This document shows, piece after piece, positions 45,393-58,649 of a stretch of 64,000 bases of DNA. Within the stretch, counting starts at the first letter, position 1; the number at the start of each line of letters is the position of its first letter. The notes under the pieces were generated by a model, which searched no databases, was not told the DNA's origin, and saw only the letters and a program-made list of their open reading frames with translations. This DNA comes from Apostichopus japonicus. Taxonomy: Eukaryota > Echinodermata > Holothuroidea > Aspidochirotida > Stichopodidae. The DNA lies in the NCBI RefSeq assembly GCF_037975245.1, contig NC_092568.1, positions 18,495,001-18,559,000 of the forward strand, written 5' to 3'. Made by a program: the position numbers and the translations under genes.

Positions 45393-46468
45393 TCAGTTAT
45401 ACCAATATTGGCTGTTTTACTGCCAGTAACTCACATATTTAAATTTTTCTATTTTGAAATCTCTTCATTTCATATGGTTTTTAGTAAAATAAAATGTCTA
45501 AATTTATATCACTTACTTATAACATGTTTTACTTTTATTATATACAAAAAACAAAGTAGCATAGTTTAACCTGAGCCTTTACTTGTCTCTGTAGTTATAT
45601 AATTTACTCTTAAATTTAAATTTTTCTTAATCCATATTTCCCCGAACCTCCAAAATTCCGGGATAGACCCCTTCTCCCAGGGTTAGCCCCTTCTCCCGGG
45701 GTTATGCCCTTCCCCTGGGATATACCGCTCCCCATGGGGCTATACCTCTTCCCAACTTTCCAAAGCCTCCCTCGACAGGCCTGTGGTAATGCCAAAAGCA
45801 GCAACAGGTGATCGCATGCATCAGTACATTTATTTGACTATTACCTTAATCATGTTTGGGTTGAGTTTTTAGCGATGCACTATATAATTTAGTCACATCA
45901 ATATTGAATATATATTCTTTTATTAACACCGACCATGAAACATTTCTTCACGCTCAAACATCTATATCTTGCCCAGACATGTGATATCATGTCGTACCAC
46001 GGAGTTGTATATAACAGCTACCTTCATGCAAAATTCCACGTAATCGTCAACATTAATTTGGATTCCAAACTAGTCTTGTAGAAACAATCACTAGGTGAAA
46101 ACAAGCTTTAACCGACATGCTCAAATCTTGTATCACAATTTAAAGATCCTAACTAATTTTCAGTCCACCAGGATCGAGGAGTCCTGCTTTTAATATTAAG
46201 CCGTGTTTCTCAGATTAACGTTCAAATATGCTTAAGTAAACAATCCCTACTGCAATTGAACTACTGTACTACCCTTGTGTTCACCAACCGTGATAGATTT
46301 CGTAAGGATAAATTAAGTGGGGAACCCCAAACGTATCCCATTTTTCACCTCTTTTTGTTTTATTTTTTTCCGTTTTACTCAGGGCGAGATGTGACTCATA
46401 GCCTAAGTATTTGTGTCTATTGTTAAGATTAATATTTCAAAATGAGTTAATGGGTGGGTGTATACTGG

Positions 46469-46558
<90 letters not shown>
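45160..46558. repeat. Three (TA)n microsatellites (copy B)
   Basis: TA runs occur at 45160-45241, 45299-45392 and 46468-46558. The first two match those of copy A at 12.5-12.8 kb. The third is an expansion of a short TA run at 10712-10726 in copy A. The sequence between them holds no supportable gene, nor does 46.56-47.23 kb. Confidence 0.95.
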
Positions 46559-46561
<3 letters not shown>

Positions 46562-48299
46562 CTATAGTGCGCAAACAGAAACAAGTTTTTTGTCTAAAAG
46601 ATTGTCAACTATCTAAAGTAGTTTCTTCTTGTTGACACCAACTTACCAGAACACTGTATATTTTAATTTGATATTGTTGTTGAAATTGTGTTGAAGGTTG
46701 TAATTTCTCAGCATAAAACCTAACCAATAATTAATTGGTAGTTGCTTAATTAAATGACAATAATTATGGAAAAGTATAGATGTCTTGGTACGTTTAATCA
46801 GGTCAAAAAGGTAATATCTGGCCATTACATCAAAAATAGGGCAAATATTGTGAGGTTCCAACATCAAATAAACTTCAATCATTATTTTCTTTTTAAAGCT
46901 AACAAAACGGTCGGAATCAACTACAAGGTATACATGCTAACTTTCAGCAATACTGAATTTCTATAAACTATCGATTATTGAATTTAAGCAACGATTCCAT
47001 TCTTAATTAGTAGATGGACCCAATATTTCTCGAGAGGGATGCAGGACGGGGGAGGGGAGGGGGTTGTGAGGAAGAAGCGATGATATGAAAGCCTTTAAAA
47101 CCCGTCGTAATCATGCCATGGGTTTGGTTATTCTGTAATTGTAAAATATGATGTGCGGGATTTCAAAGTTGGTCTTTGTGGGGGTCGGTTTTTTTTTATA
47201 ACCCTGCATTGCTTAATTGCAAGAGGAAAATCATGAACCTATGACTACTTTTCTGCCACACCGTAATAGCTGGCTGATTGCAACCACACTTTCTCGGTTG
47301 TTCTAAGCAAGTATTAGTTCAGCATGGGGAGCCCCCCCCCCCCGCAGCTTCGTGTGAATGAAGGAAACCCAGGTTCCTATGAGATGCAAAGTAAGATGCT
47401 TTGTTATGTCTACAATATCTACATCATGAATTGGTTGAAATCACCACCAGCAGAGGACTTGATGTGATAGTAGCTATATATTTTCAGGTTTGTAAGAAAG
47501 GTACCGATTCAAATTATTTAGTAGGGGCAATTGCACTAAATGTCCACATATGTTGTTGCACTGATGCTCATCTGTAAAAACACCCTTTAAGGAAAGAAGT
47601 TCAACGTTACTTTGCTTTCCAACTGACATCTTGAATAAAAGGAAGAAAGGAGCTACATTGTAACATATTGAATTTTGTCACCAGACAGGAGAAGCAGTGT
47701 TTCTATTTAGTAGGGGCAATTGCACTAACAGTCCATATATGTTGTTGCACTGATGCTCATCTGTAACAGCACCCTGCTTTAAGCATGCATAAGGAAACAT
47801 TAAACACTCACTTCTGAATCTGTTCTGCATGACTTGAAAAGTTCTACTTTACTTAGCTGCCTAAGGGTATGTACATTCCAACTGATATCTTGCAGAAAAT
47901 AAAAAAGAGAGCTACATTGTAACATATATAATTTGTCAGACAGGAAAAGCAATGTTTCTGACAGAAAATAAAAAACCTGTGACCAGGGACGTAGCTAAGG
48001 CCTGATGATTGGGGGGGTGTAGTGGCTGAAATTCCAACTGGATGGGTTTTGGAGCCAAAAAATTCCGACTGCTGCCTTGTACCCCCCCCCCACCCCCGCA
48101 CTAATCGTCAACGATACGGTCAGTGTCAGTCAGACACCCCATCTTTCGCGACTGCACTTATGTTCCGAACTTTTTTCGATACATTTGTACCTTATGGGGC
48201 AAAGTTTTTGCTTATGTTGATGGCACTTTTAAGCTTCCATAGATTAGCATTGGCGTTTTAATTGTATACCATAGAGACAATATATATCCCAACGACGTA

Positions 48300-48724
48300 G
48301 CCAGGAGTTTGAAAGAGGGAACACCTTTTGCGATTGTTATGGGGGAGGGGTCTAAGGGGAGGGGGTGTCCCCCTCCCCTTTGAGATATTTTTGAACAATT
48401 GAAGGTCCTTAGATGCGATCTGGTGCAATTTGTTGCCAGTTTCATCATTATCATATGATATCATATTATCAGCAGATTTTGTTTTCCTGTTTGAATTCTT
48501 TTACATGTTCTTTTACATAATATATCAGAAATACATTTGACGAGCTTAACTGATGGACAATATAAACTTTCATATTTTGTAAGACAGCCAGATGTGCAGT
48601 GGCCTAAAAACAAATATCGTTATCGCCGTGTATTAGCAGTGTAATAACAACAGTTTTTAAACATATTTGTCGACACTGAAAGGGGGGAGCAGTCGCTCCC
48701 CTGCTCCCCCTGGCTACGTCCCTG
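48300..48724. mobile_element. Nested second hAT-like element
   Basis: Inside the larger insertion, ends CAACGACGTAGCCAGG and CCTGGCTACGTCCCTG form inverted repeats with two mismatches. They are flanked by tatatcc on both sides (7 bp). No coding capacity is visible. Confidence 0.65.
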
Positions 48725-48998
48725 TATATCCTGAACTTACTTGAAGCAAGCGAACAGGGTCGACCCACCCAATAGCAAAATTAATACATAAATTATCCGA
48801 ATTGAAGCTGGCGAACGTTGTATTTTTTTTTTAGAGTATTCAAAATCATACGAAGTTTTGTATGGTGGAGTATAAGGATCGCGAGATACAATTTCTCAAT
48901 GTGACGAGTAAACGTGGTAAATATGACTGATTAAAGGTCAATTTTGATCGAAAATTTTATGTCACTCACAAATTACAAGAACATATGAAAATAAAAGT

Positions 48999-49096
48999 GC
49001 GACAGTCAGAAAAATTAGAGTGCGACAGTCGGAAATTCCGAATTGAAGCTGGCGACAGTCGGAAATTCCGACAGTCGGAAATTCCGACTGTCGCAC
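48999..49096. repeat. Palindromic GACAGTCGGAAATTCCGA repeats
   Basis: Three close copies of CGACAGTCGGAAATTCCGA plus a degenerate one. The last is continued by CTGTCGCAC, so 11-bp arms (GACAGTCGGAA / TTCCGACTGTC) form a hairpin around one base. Each unit contains GGAAATTCC. It lies near the right end of the hAT-like insertion. Confidence 0.75.
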
Positions 49097-49647
49097 TCAA
49101 ATTTTCCAACTATCGTAATTTTTACCAAGATTGGGGGGGTGAGACACCCCCCCACACCCCCCCTCTAGCGACGTCCCTGCCTGTGACCAGTGAAGAACAG
49201 AAAAGAAGGATATAGAGAAGACAGAGATGGCGATTCATCAGATGTGACAAGCCGATACAAGCAATATTATGAAAGTGCTAAACTCATCCATTATGAGTAC
49301 TTAAGTTCTGTAGAGTGTAAACTCCCGAATAGAACTTAAATTTTATAAGGCTATCCTACGATGCATATAAACTCCTTTTGATGTTCAGCTTCTAGAGAAA
49401 GTTCTGTTAGTTGCAATGTAACAGTGTAGAATATATAATTTTGTTAAATTATGATACAACGTCAACATGAAGTAAATGAAATATTATTGCCCAGGTGTGG
49501 ACCCTGTTTAAGAGTTTAATATTACCATCTTTGAAGTAGCTGTAGGGCTTAAGTAAAGATGTAGTTCATTTTTTATCACAAATTATTTGCCTCTGACTTA
49601 AACATTTGCTATCGTAGGACGTTATTTAGAGATTAATACATTCTTTC

Positions 49648-49857
49648 TTGAGTCTGTATGGACCGGATCCTTTGATAAAGCTCCACATTTGGGGCGAAAC
49701 TGAAGGAATGAATATACATTTTCTCAAGCCAAACGTCTCAACAGTGCAAATGAAGATCGCTCTTCTGAACTTTAACGAAATCAAGGAACATCATGTGTAT
49801 TGTCTATTCCCTTTCGAAAGGACTTGTGTTACTTCAATGAATGTAACGCCGCTATAA
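49648..49857 (+). other. Conserved unrecognised ORF (copy B)
   Basis: The counterpart of 8356-8565 with one amino-acid difference. It lies about 120 bp from the inversion junction. No family is recognised and the leftmost codon is not ATG. Confidence 0.2.
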
Positions 49858-50694
49858 CCAGATGGTTATAGTGAAAGGAACCGGTCGTACCAGGGTTGAG
49901 AGTAGGTCCTGCCTAGTACGGGAGCCAGAGCGGGGGCCGGGTGTGTGGGCCCCCACCCCCACGCACACACGCACACCCACACACAGCTGTGTTTTACATT
50001 CAGACCGAGGACCCCGTTGTCTTTGCCATTGTTCAAATCCACTTACCGTAACCTTAATAATACCCCTTACCAATAGAACTCTTGCGAGGACGTGGTGACA
50101 CACACACACACACGCTACATTCGATCATGCGGAACCTTACCTTGAAGTAAAACATATTGCAGATATCTTTGTGGTACAATAATAAATAACATAATTATTT
50201 ATTATGTACAATCATGAAGTTTGGAAAATGTTATTTTGTCATTCTGCTATTTATAAAGATGTGTCATTATTCATACCTTGAAGCTGAGGCAGAGCGGTGT
50301 GTTTTCCTATTGATGTACTGACGTCTATACAGTAAATCACCACGCCAGCCTGTGACACAGGTTTATCTGTCTCCAGGGTAACCTCCGTCCCTTGTTCAGA
50401 GGAAGCTTCGACCAAAAAGTCGACCTGAGATTCTTTTGGAATCTGCAACATTAACAACAAAATGAAAATGAAAATACATGTTTTCAATTCTAAATTGGAA
50501 ATATGTGTGCTATTAATAAGATATGCCATGCTATAGTATGAAACATTAACTGACATTTTTGAAGTCACACTTCATATGCACCACGCCGGTCTGGACACTG
50601 ACGTAAAAACTTCTTGGACATTGCTCAATTCTCATTTAAATATTAAATTTTGCTTTAAATATTGAACTTGTTCTTAGACTGATTTTGATAACAG

Positions 50695-51005
50695 TTCAGG
50701 GTTTTGTTTACATTCGTTGTAAGAAGGAACACTAACATATCGCCCATACATAGTCTCCAGGGTTTTGTTCACGTTTTTTGTAAGAAGGAACACTAACATA
50801 TCGCCCATATAGTCTCCAGGGTTTTGTTAACGTTTGTTGTAAGAAGGAACACTAACATATCGCCCATATGTAGGCTCCAGGATTTTGTTCACGTTTGTTG
50901 TAAGAAGGAACACTAACATATCGCCCATATGTAGTCTCCAGGGTTTGTTCACGTTTGTTGTAAGAAGGAACACTAACATATCGCCCGCATGTAGTTTCCA
51001 ATAGA
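50695..51005. repeat. 61-bp minisatellite, five copies (copy B)
   Basis: AACATATCGCC at 50733, 50794, 50853, 50914 and 50974. It has one unit fewer than copy A, with the same unit sequence. Confidence 0.92.
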
Positions 51006-51409
51006 TTTCAGTCTAAACAAAGAAGTCTTCACACACTACCCTACTGACATTAAAAATCTGTGGTACCTAGTAGTAAGTCAAGTACACCAGCTCAAGCACA
51101 GCAACTAATACTATGACCACGTACTGTATCTGAGGAGCTTCAATTACCTCACCATTGATATATTCCAGTGGAGATATAATTTGTACAAATTTTTATAGTC
51201 ACTATTCAAAACATGTGAAAACTAGATTGTTTCAAGGTAAAACGGTTCTCTGGATAGCTCTCTTAGACCAGGAGTTTTATATCCTGAGGTCACTCCATGG
51301 TGTGATTCTGTTTTTATATTTATGTGTGTGTGGGTGTATGTGCGTTCGTGTGCGTTTGTTTTTCTATCTGACCGTGGACTTGAACAAAAGAATTCCAGGT
51401 CCTCGGTTG

Positions 51410-51545
51410 TGATTTCTAAAGAATCACGTCCTCAGAAGAGTCCTATTGTATGGGGTATTGTTAAGGTTAGGGTATGTGGATTTGAACAATGGGAAATACA
51501 ATGGGGTCCTCGGTCTGAATGTAATACAAACATGGGTGTATGCAT
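51410..51545 (-). repeat. ~125-bp inverted repeat, partner arm (copy B)
   Basis: Complement of 49985-50100 (GGATTTGAACAATGG, GGGGTCCTCGGTCTGAATGT). It follows a GT-rich tract at 51325-51355. The copy A partner is 25515-25640. Confidence 0.8.
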
Positions 51546-54500
51546 GGGTGTGTATGCGTGTATGTGTGATTTTTCAATCTTGCAAAGAGCAAAACTAGAA
51601 ATTTTGTGAACCTCTTTATAGACTGAAATGACACACAATCACACACTTGCTTCCTCATCAGAAACGTCTACCTCATTTTTGGTGTCACAGAAATCGCTGC
51701 AGAAATAAAAAAGAAAGAAAAGAAATGTAAAACAACCTTGGAGCAAGCATTCAATTATATGCGGCTCATTGAGAAAGATCAGAGATGATTATCTAAGTTC
51801 CCCCAACTTTTGCCTTGATGCCCTCGGGGACCTTCCAGCAGCGGATGTTGATGTCTACAGAAATGGGAGAAGAGGTATTCCCCCCCCCCCTCTCCTCTGC
51901 CCTTCCTTTGAGAAATATTTATAGGTTGCTTAGTTGCCATAATTTTAAAGTAATTTACACTCAAAGTTTTTACACTTTCTTGTTTCTTGGTTAGACTAGT
52001 GCCTCAGGCCCCAAAGCAATCGGCGACGGTTATATGAATCAATTGCTTATCAGGCGAACGAAAAACATTCTCAACAACAGTTCAACTTTTTGTTTCTTTT
52101 GTTATTTATCAGTTTTCTTGTCTGTACTGTAGCTAGCTTCTTGTTTTAGTGGCAACACATTATTGATATTGATTAAGTTTTGCAAAGCACACTAAAGAGG
52201 ACACTGAGTAAAATTGTGATATACTATACAGGTAAATGGGATCGCACTGGGGATCGCATGGCATCTCACAGTACAATGTAAAGCTGTATCTTTACAATAT
52301 TTGAGAGTTGGCATGCAATAGCATATACAGCACAACAGAAATAAATTTAACAAAGGTTTAATTGCAACCAAAAAAAAATCATAATAATAATCATGGAATA
52401 TGTTTTGTTTGTAAGAATATATTTTCACATCCATTATATTATTGGAGGTTGATTAACTCAAAGATATATAAAGAAAAGGGAGGGGGGTGGTGGAGGTTCT
52501 TCTGACAAAAATGATTTCTATTCATGGAACCATACTTAGAGTTAGGTGGAAGATAGTGAAAAGCTGTTTTCAAAATGTGTATGTTTCTCGCTGATATTTA
52601 AGCATAATGACCTGATCCAGTCGATTGACCTCCACCAAAACCAATATGATTCTAGCAGTAATGTGAGGAGACCTGTACCTCGTAAGGTCCAGCCAAACTG
52701 TGGTCTTCCTTGTGATGTTCTTTATAATTTTGTTTCTCTCTGATATGAAACTTGAGGTACACAGCAACTAGTATACAGCATTTGACCTGGTGAAAACTTC
52801 TACAAGGATTTAGAAACCGCATTACTTTGACGAAAACTTAAGTGTGTAAGTCAAAAGGCTATTGATATGTATGGAGTATGCTAACTTACGTCATCGTGCT
52901 CACATGCCGTGAGTAGACAATACAGTGCCCAACGACTTACATCATTTCGTCAGAATGCTTGTGTGCTTGCTTCCTGGCATTAATATTAGTATCACACAGT
53001 CAGACAACATACATAAAAGCAACCAGACAATACAAGGTGACAACAGACAACACTACCCAAAGAAAAAAAACTATACCAAATTTAAGATAAAAGACCATTG
53101 GAGGATATGAAAAGACAATAGATAGACATGTTGAATAATGGAGCACACGCAGGCTAAACACAAAGACTAGGTTGATCAAAATAGGTCTTCAAGAGGTTAT
53201 ATATAGCATGAATAGCATTTTTTTCTTGAAATTAAGAATACTCACCACATCCATGTTTGTTTGGAGGTATCTCCAGAGGAGGATGGTGTTACGGTCGATA
53301 CGTGAGATAAAATGGCGGGGCACTGGCAACAGGATACAGCGTCTCCCGTCATTATCTTGGGGTCATTCTCCAGAGTTCCCAGAGAAACAAGGATAACATT
53401 GCCATCAGCTCTCCTTGTTTTGTGTGACTTAATGTTAGCGGATCGCCGCCTGTTAGGGACTTTAGGAGACACTTTTAAAAATCAACTTTTAAAAATGTTG
53501 ACTTAGTTTCCCTCTCATACTAACACCCAATTGAGAAATCTGCAAATTTTATAAGTACCAATTGGATGCTTGGCTTCCCTCTCACTATTCGACCCATCCC
53601 CCCTTTATAGTCAGTGAATTTCGATTAAAAGCATGAGCAAAGTATCCTAACAATTGGATAGCCATCCTAACGTAAGGTAAATGCCAGTAACTCTCTACAA
53701 CATACATGTATCTGCTTTAAAGGAATAACGATAAGAAACAAATAGGAAAGGGTTAATTGCACTTCCCAAACTTGTGACACTCTATACCCTATATTACCTA
53801 CCTGCAAAATTACGTTACTTGCTATCTGTGTCCAAAATACCTTGACGACTATGAATATTACACAATTTTATCGGATTTTTGAAGCAAAGTCAGATAATAC
53901 CTTTTGGCGGCTGATCTTCTGAGATATCCTTTGGTATCCCCTTCACAGTTTTGGTCGTACGGAAGGATTCTTCGATGGTTGGATCGTAGTCATTTAGGAA
54001 GATGTCTTGGGTGAGACGAATCACTATGGAGGACTTACCGACACCTCCGGAACCCAAAATGGCAATCTGTAAAGAGCAAAAAATTTTTAATGCAGACTGC
54101 ATGCAGAGAAAACAGTCACACAAAAAGAGACATAACATCATGTTTCATAGTTAAGTTCATGCACTGGTTCCCCTACCCCTCCCCAGGGGTATTTACGCCG
54201 CTTCTGCTTCATGATGCCCTGGTACAGCGATCATAGAAACAACAGTCAACAAATATACCGGGGACATTGTAAGATGTGTTCAGCAATTCCCCTCATGGTT
54301 GACACGATACAGAGTCATACACTAGATGGTACTGTAACTGCATGTGTAAAAAGACAAAGAGTTTTGATACATTTCAGTCATAACGATGACTGCCGTTTAA
54401 TCCCCTTTTACATTTAAGTAACGTCTTGAAACCAACCCTGTACTCGATGCCAGTACTGATCGTTCTTTTGATGAGCTCTTCAAAAGCAAGTGTGACTTTC

Positions 54501-57500
54501 TCTCCAGTCTTTGCTGATGTTTCCATGAAAGCCATGTCTCTGGCTTTCGCCTCCTTCTCGCCATCGGCAGCTGGTACTTGACGTTCACTCTCAAGATCTG
54601 ACTTATTCCCGCAGAGTATCTGAGTATTAAAACAAAAAAAGGTCTAAGGCGTGGGGGGAAAGGCAGTTTGAATCATTCATATACAGCACGTGTGTCTAAT
54701 GCCACAAACTACAAATGTTGAGCATGAAATTCATTTCTTCTTAAATGTTTCGATAGTTCCACGATTCCATGATCATGTAACCATGCGCCCCACAAACGCA
54801 CAGGACATAACTTATCAAACATGTCTATACACTCCAAACCATATGTTTGTTAAGTTAACCATAAACGACAAACTTGAAGGGCGATCAGATGTAAGTTTTT
54901 AATTCATAAGTGCTCAGGCAAAGATATAACTTACTTTTTCATAAAGAAATGCCACACTGACACCATTTTGTGGCCAGAGTGTGAATGTCTAGAGCTGCTT
55001 GAAAACCATTCTTGTCATCGATAGAGTAAACTATCACAAAGGCTTGGCCTAACCGCATATACTGTCAAAGACAAATTAAAGATCTTTCATCGGCAGAATG
55101 TCTTTGTTGTCGATAAAATATCCATTTCCAAAAGTACTTGGCATATTAGTATGAGGTTCCTGAAATATGAACCAAAAATCTTGGTGAATGACTATTTTGG
55201 TCGTTGCTATTTTATTGATTACAAAGTCAGAATAACTGTAAATGCCAAGACTTACGGTGTTTCGGGCACATACGATCCACTGTAGGCTTACCTTTCTCCT
55301 CACGGTCACAGCAGTCTCGCTCTACGGTGTCTGGCGTGACCCGATATTAACCTCTGGGAGGCAGAAGTGAAAAGTGTAATCGAACGGTGGTGCCGAACCG
55401 AAGGACCGACCGACTGGTTGCTAAGGGCATCCAGTGCTAAAGAAGTTTACTACAGTACCAGTTCACTCAAGGCAAGGTAGATTGAGAGTGCCCAATTTGT
55501 TAACAGAATGTGTGTAAAGTTGCTTTACATTGTACTGCACATAATCCTACCTGCTCCCGCATGGTAGAAAACTCCTCTTGCCCTGCCGTGTCCAGAATAT
55601 CCAGCATGCAAACATCTCCCTGTCCAGAGAAAAGAAAGAGAATCAAGAGGATCAAAATAGGCTTCATGATCAAACTGTAACTGGTGATACCAACAAAAAA
55701 CAACAATTACAGAAACTTTCAACAGCCAGACACTACTAACGTGTATTGTACTAGCTAAAGAACTTTAAGAAGTTACTTCATAATTATATATGCTAGACCC
55801 ATTTTATTTTTGAGAGGGTCAGGGGGGGGGAGGGTAAGTGGGTGTTGGGACAGAGAGTTTGGTTTCTCTTTGTGCCTTTCTTTGATTTCTTTATCCTCAG
55901 GTAGCTTAACCAAATTGATGGGTATCTTCATTGACAATTTACAGTAACTCCACGTTTATAAAATATTCAATTGTGAAGTTTGACCATGCTGGTATTTTGT
56001 TGCTATCGAAATTCTAATTACTTGTTGCATTTGTAGCTTTGCACATGTGAAAATAAATAAATTCAGTTCAACCAAAGGAAGTTTTTGTTGAATTGGAGAG
56101 GTCCCAGCGCCCCACATCCCATGCCCCCCCCCCCAATTGCACACCTACAGCTGAAGCAGCTAAAATGTTCAAATCTTTGTTACACACCCTTGGGGCCCAG
56201 CCTTCTCATCCGATCCTTCTACATACTCTCATACTGATATTTCTTCACGGGAACACGTTAACGCTCTCTCTTGCATCCCTCAACTAACCAAAATCCTGCC
56301 TCCCAGCAGTCATTACTAAAACTGCCTGAACTATATTGCTACGGGTTGTATATTGCTAGCAATATGATACATGAAGATTTGATATTAAACTACCAATATT
56401 TATTGTCTCCATGCTCATTGCAGAGTATGCATGCATGATTTAGTTACAAGTTGACGTAACTGCAATTATATAATATTAAAGCTATAATTAAAACTCAATT
56501 TGCGTCAAAAGCATATAGAACGTTGCCTGGGTTTCAGGTTTCTTCAGGACAGATGGATGATGTGGAAAGACCTCTCATTGCACAATGTTAAACAGGATAT
56601 AGCGCAATGCTAACAGGTTAGCATTACATCATGCTAACAACCGAGGGTCAGATGCCAGGGGAGGGGGGGGGGCGGAGTACCAAATGAAGGGGGAACATGT
56701 ACCCTTTACAATTAGAACACAGAGCAGATGCATCTTTTTTGTAAACAGATGAATAATACAGAATTCATATTATCAAAGATCAACAATCAAAGATCATCAA
56801 TATCCCCACGTGATCATCAGCATTGCACTTACATCTTCATCATTGTTTTTCAGATCATCCAAGCTTGCTTTCTTTATCCTTCTTCCAATATTATCACATC
56901 AGCATCGTCGTCTTCTCCTTGCAGATAGACAAACTTACTTCCGAATTCCATCTTGACTGAATCTAGTCCCTGAGGTCACAAGTTGAGGTAACAGTCTACT
57001 TTCCTGCAGAAAATAAAGTTGTATACAGTAATGAGAAATAATTAAACTTGGAAATGAAACTAAGTATAAACCTACAGTGGCCTACCGGCAAGTGTTTACA
57101 AATAGTTTGACGGAAGGTGATTGAGCAAGAATCCTTTCTGATATTAAAGTTAAACTGTTGTCTTAGTTACATATCTATAAGTGATTAAGTCAGTTATTTA
57201 AGCTCTCTACTACTATACACTACCATTCCCTAACACAGGACTCATGAGGAAATATTTGTTCAACTCCCACACCATTTATCATTTTGACAATTGTAAAAAC
57301 AAATATGGTACTGTTTGTTTCCAATTGAACTTTCACCTTTATCTACCAAGCTGATTTTAAGGGGTTGTGAAACTAACCAGGTAATGTACAACCAGCTAAT
57401 GGATTGAAGAACAAAGTACTGTATGTTGAACGGTTAATCTCTCATTTCAATCAGGCCATACACACCAATAAGCAACCTGCTCAAGGAAGGAGGTGTTATT

Positions 57501-57663
57501 CTTTAAAAGAGTGAACATTGTAAAATGTTGTGATGTAATTTAAGTGCATCTTCCAAGTACTATCATAAAATTGATGTACAGTAGACCTTAGTTACAGTTT
57601 ATTTCTTTATTCGTTATCATTTATTTATTCACTCTTTGAGGTGAACAGAGTGAAAATTTCAGA

Positions 57664-57665
<2 letters not shown>

Positions 57666-57729
<64 letters not shown>

Positions 57730-57766
57730 TATATAGATATATAGATATATATATAGATATAGATAT

Positions 57767-57844
<78 letters not shown>

Positions 57845-57850
57845 ATATAT
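57666..57850. repeat. (TA)n microsatellite (copy B)
   Basis: TA repeats with GATATA interruptions, at the position of the ATT/TA tract of copy A (32.6-32.8 kb). Confidence 0.95.
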
Positions 57851-58649
57851 TAATATAAAAAAAATTATACTTAAACAACATAAAATCATGAAATGATAAT
57901 ATTGATATATACTAGTACTGATATAAACTATGCAAATTATTTAAAATAATATTTGAGTCTATATTTCACTTATAACTTATATACAAGCTGTCATTATACA
58001 AGTACATAAAATCATGAAATGCTAATAACGAATATACCAGTACATATATAAACTATGTACATCATTTAAAAAACTTTGAATCTATGTTACTTAAATTACA
58101 AACTGTAAATACAGTGCTATGCCATGCAGTTCTGTATAATCCTTCATTTAATCTATAAGCACATCAATGGAACCATACTGTAGCAGTTTTACAAGATACT
58201 GTGTATCTATGTACCTCGGTGGACTGCTGCTGCTGCTGCAAGTTAATTTTTTCATGTGAGTAACTTCTTACTTTTAAAAATATGAATACACAATGTGTGA
58301 TGTAGGACTGCAAGAAAAAGCCACAAATCAAGAACTTCAGGGTGAACTAGAAAAAGGAGGTAGGTATGTAATTATGGCACCCATTCCAGCTCCTGTAATG
58401 GCCATTTATAATTTCCAAATAAATGAGAACACCATCCCTTAATATTTACTTCTGTTGCTGTTAAATACCCGTTAAAAACCCCTCTCGAGTATCACAACGA
58501 GGATGTTGGTATGCAGCGCAGCAGTGCTTGTACAGTAACAATGCGTGGGCAATCTAGTTTTAAACTTCAAGACTAGGCCTCTCCTTAACGGTCAAGGAAT
58601 GCGTATTCCAGTATTATGTAGTCCTACGATAGAAACTATACTGGGACTG

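Larger units (their letters stand above)
47984..49179. mobile_element. hAT-like non-autonomous element in copy B
   Basis: The left end CAGGGACGTAGCTA and the right end TAGCGACGTCCCTG are inverted repeats with 13 of 14 matches. They are flanked by an exact 8-bp duplication, cctgtgac (47976-47983 and 49180-49187). CAGGG ends with 8-bp target duplications indicate the hAT superfamily. Copy A lacks the insertion and shows the empty site region. No transposase ORF is present. It contains a nested element and a palindromic repeat array. Confidence 0.8.
47230..49430 (-). repeat. ~0.8-kb inverted repeat family, copy 4 (interrupted)
   Basis: The copy B counterpart of 8815-9640. It is split at 47984 by the 1.2-kb hAT-like insertion and resumes at 49180. 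Confidence 0.8.
38690..49975. repeat. Segmental duplication, copy B inverted arm
   Basis: Matches 18800-8220 of copy A in inverted order, starting at a GT tract (38690-38703) and ending at a CA tract (49955-49985). It carries the five 3' exons, the 31-bp minisatellite, both 0.8-kb inverted repeats and the 69-codon ORF. Copy-specific events are a SINE (43.1-43.6 kb), a 1.2-kb hAT-like insertion (48.0-49.2 kb) and an expanded TA tract (46.47-46.56 kb). Confidence 0.9.
50277..56951 (-). pseudogene. cpras1-like: cpRas gene copy B, 5' half (eight exons, disrupted)
   Basis: Exons 56833-56969 (ATG 56949-56951), 55551-55619, 54972-55061 (truncated), 54437-54619, 53901-54066, 53246-53471, 51651-51696 and 50277-50442 match copy A exons 1 to 8. 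Lesions: a 1-bp deletion in the first coding exon creates TAA at 56874-56876; a ~180-bp deletion removes the end and donor of the third exon, so reading runs into TGA; the donor after 51651 is GC instead of GT. Two in-frame losses (9 nt in the G1/G2 exon, 3 nt in the zinc-finger exon) are tolerated changes. G1, G2, G3, G4 and G5 motifs and DVSTS remain readable. After the first vWA exon the gene stops at the inversion junction. Confidence 0.88.
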
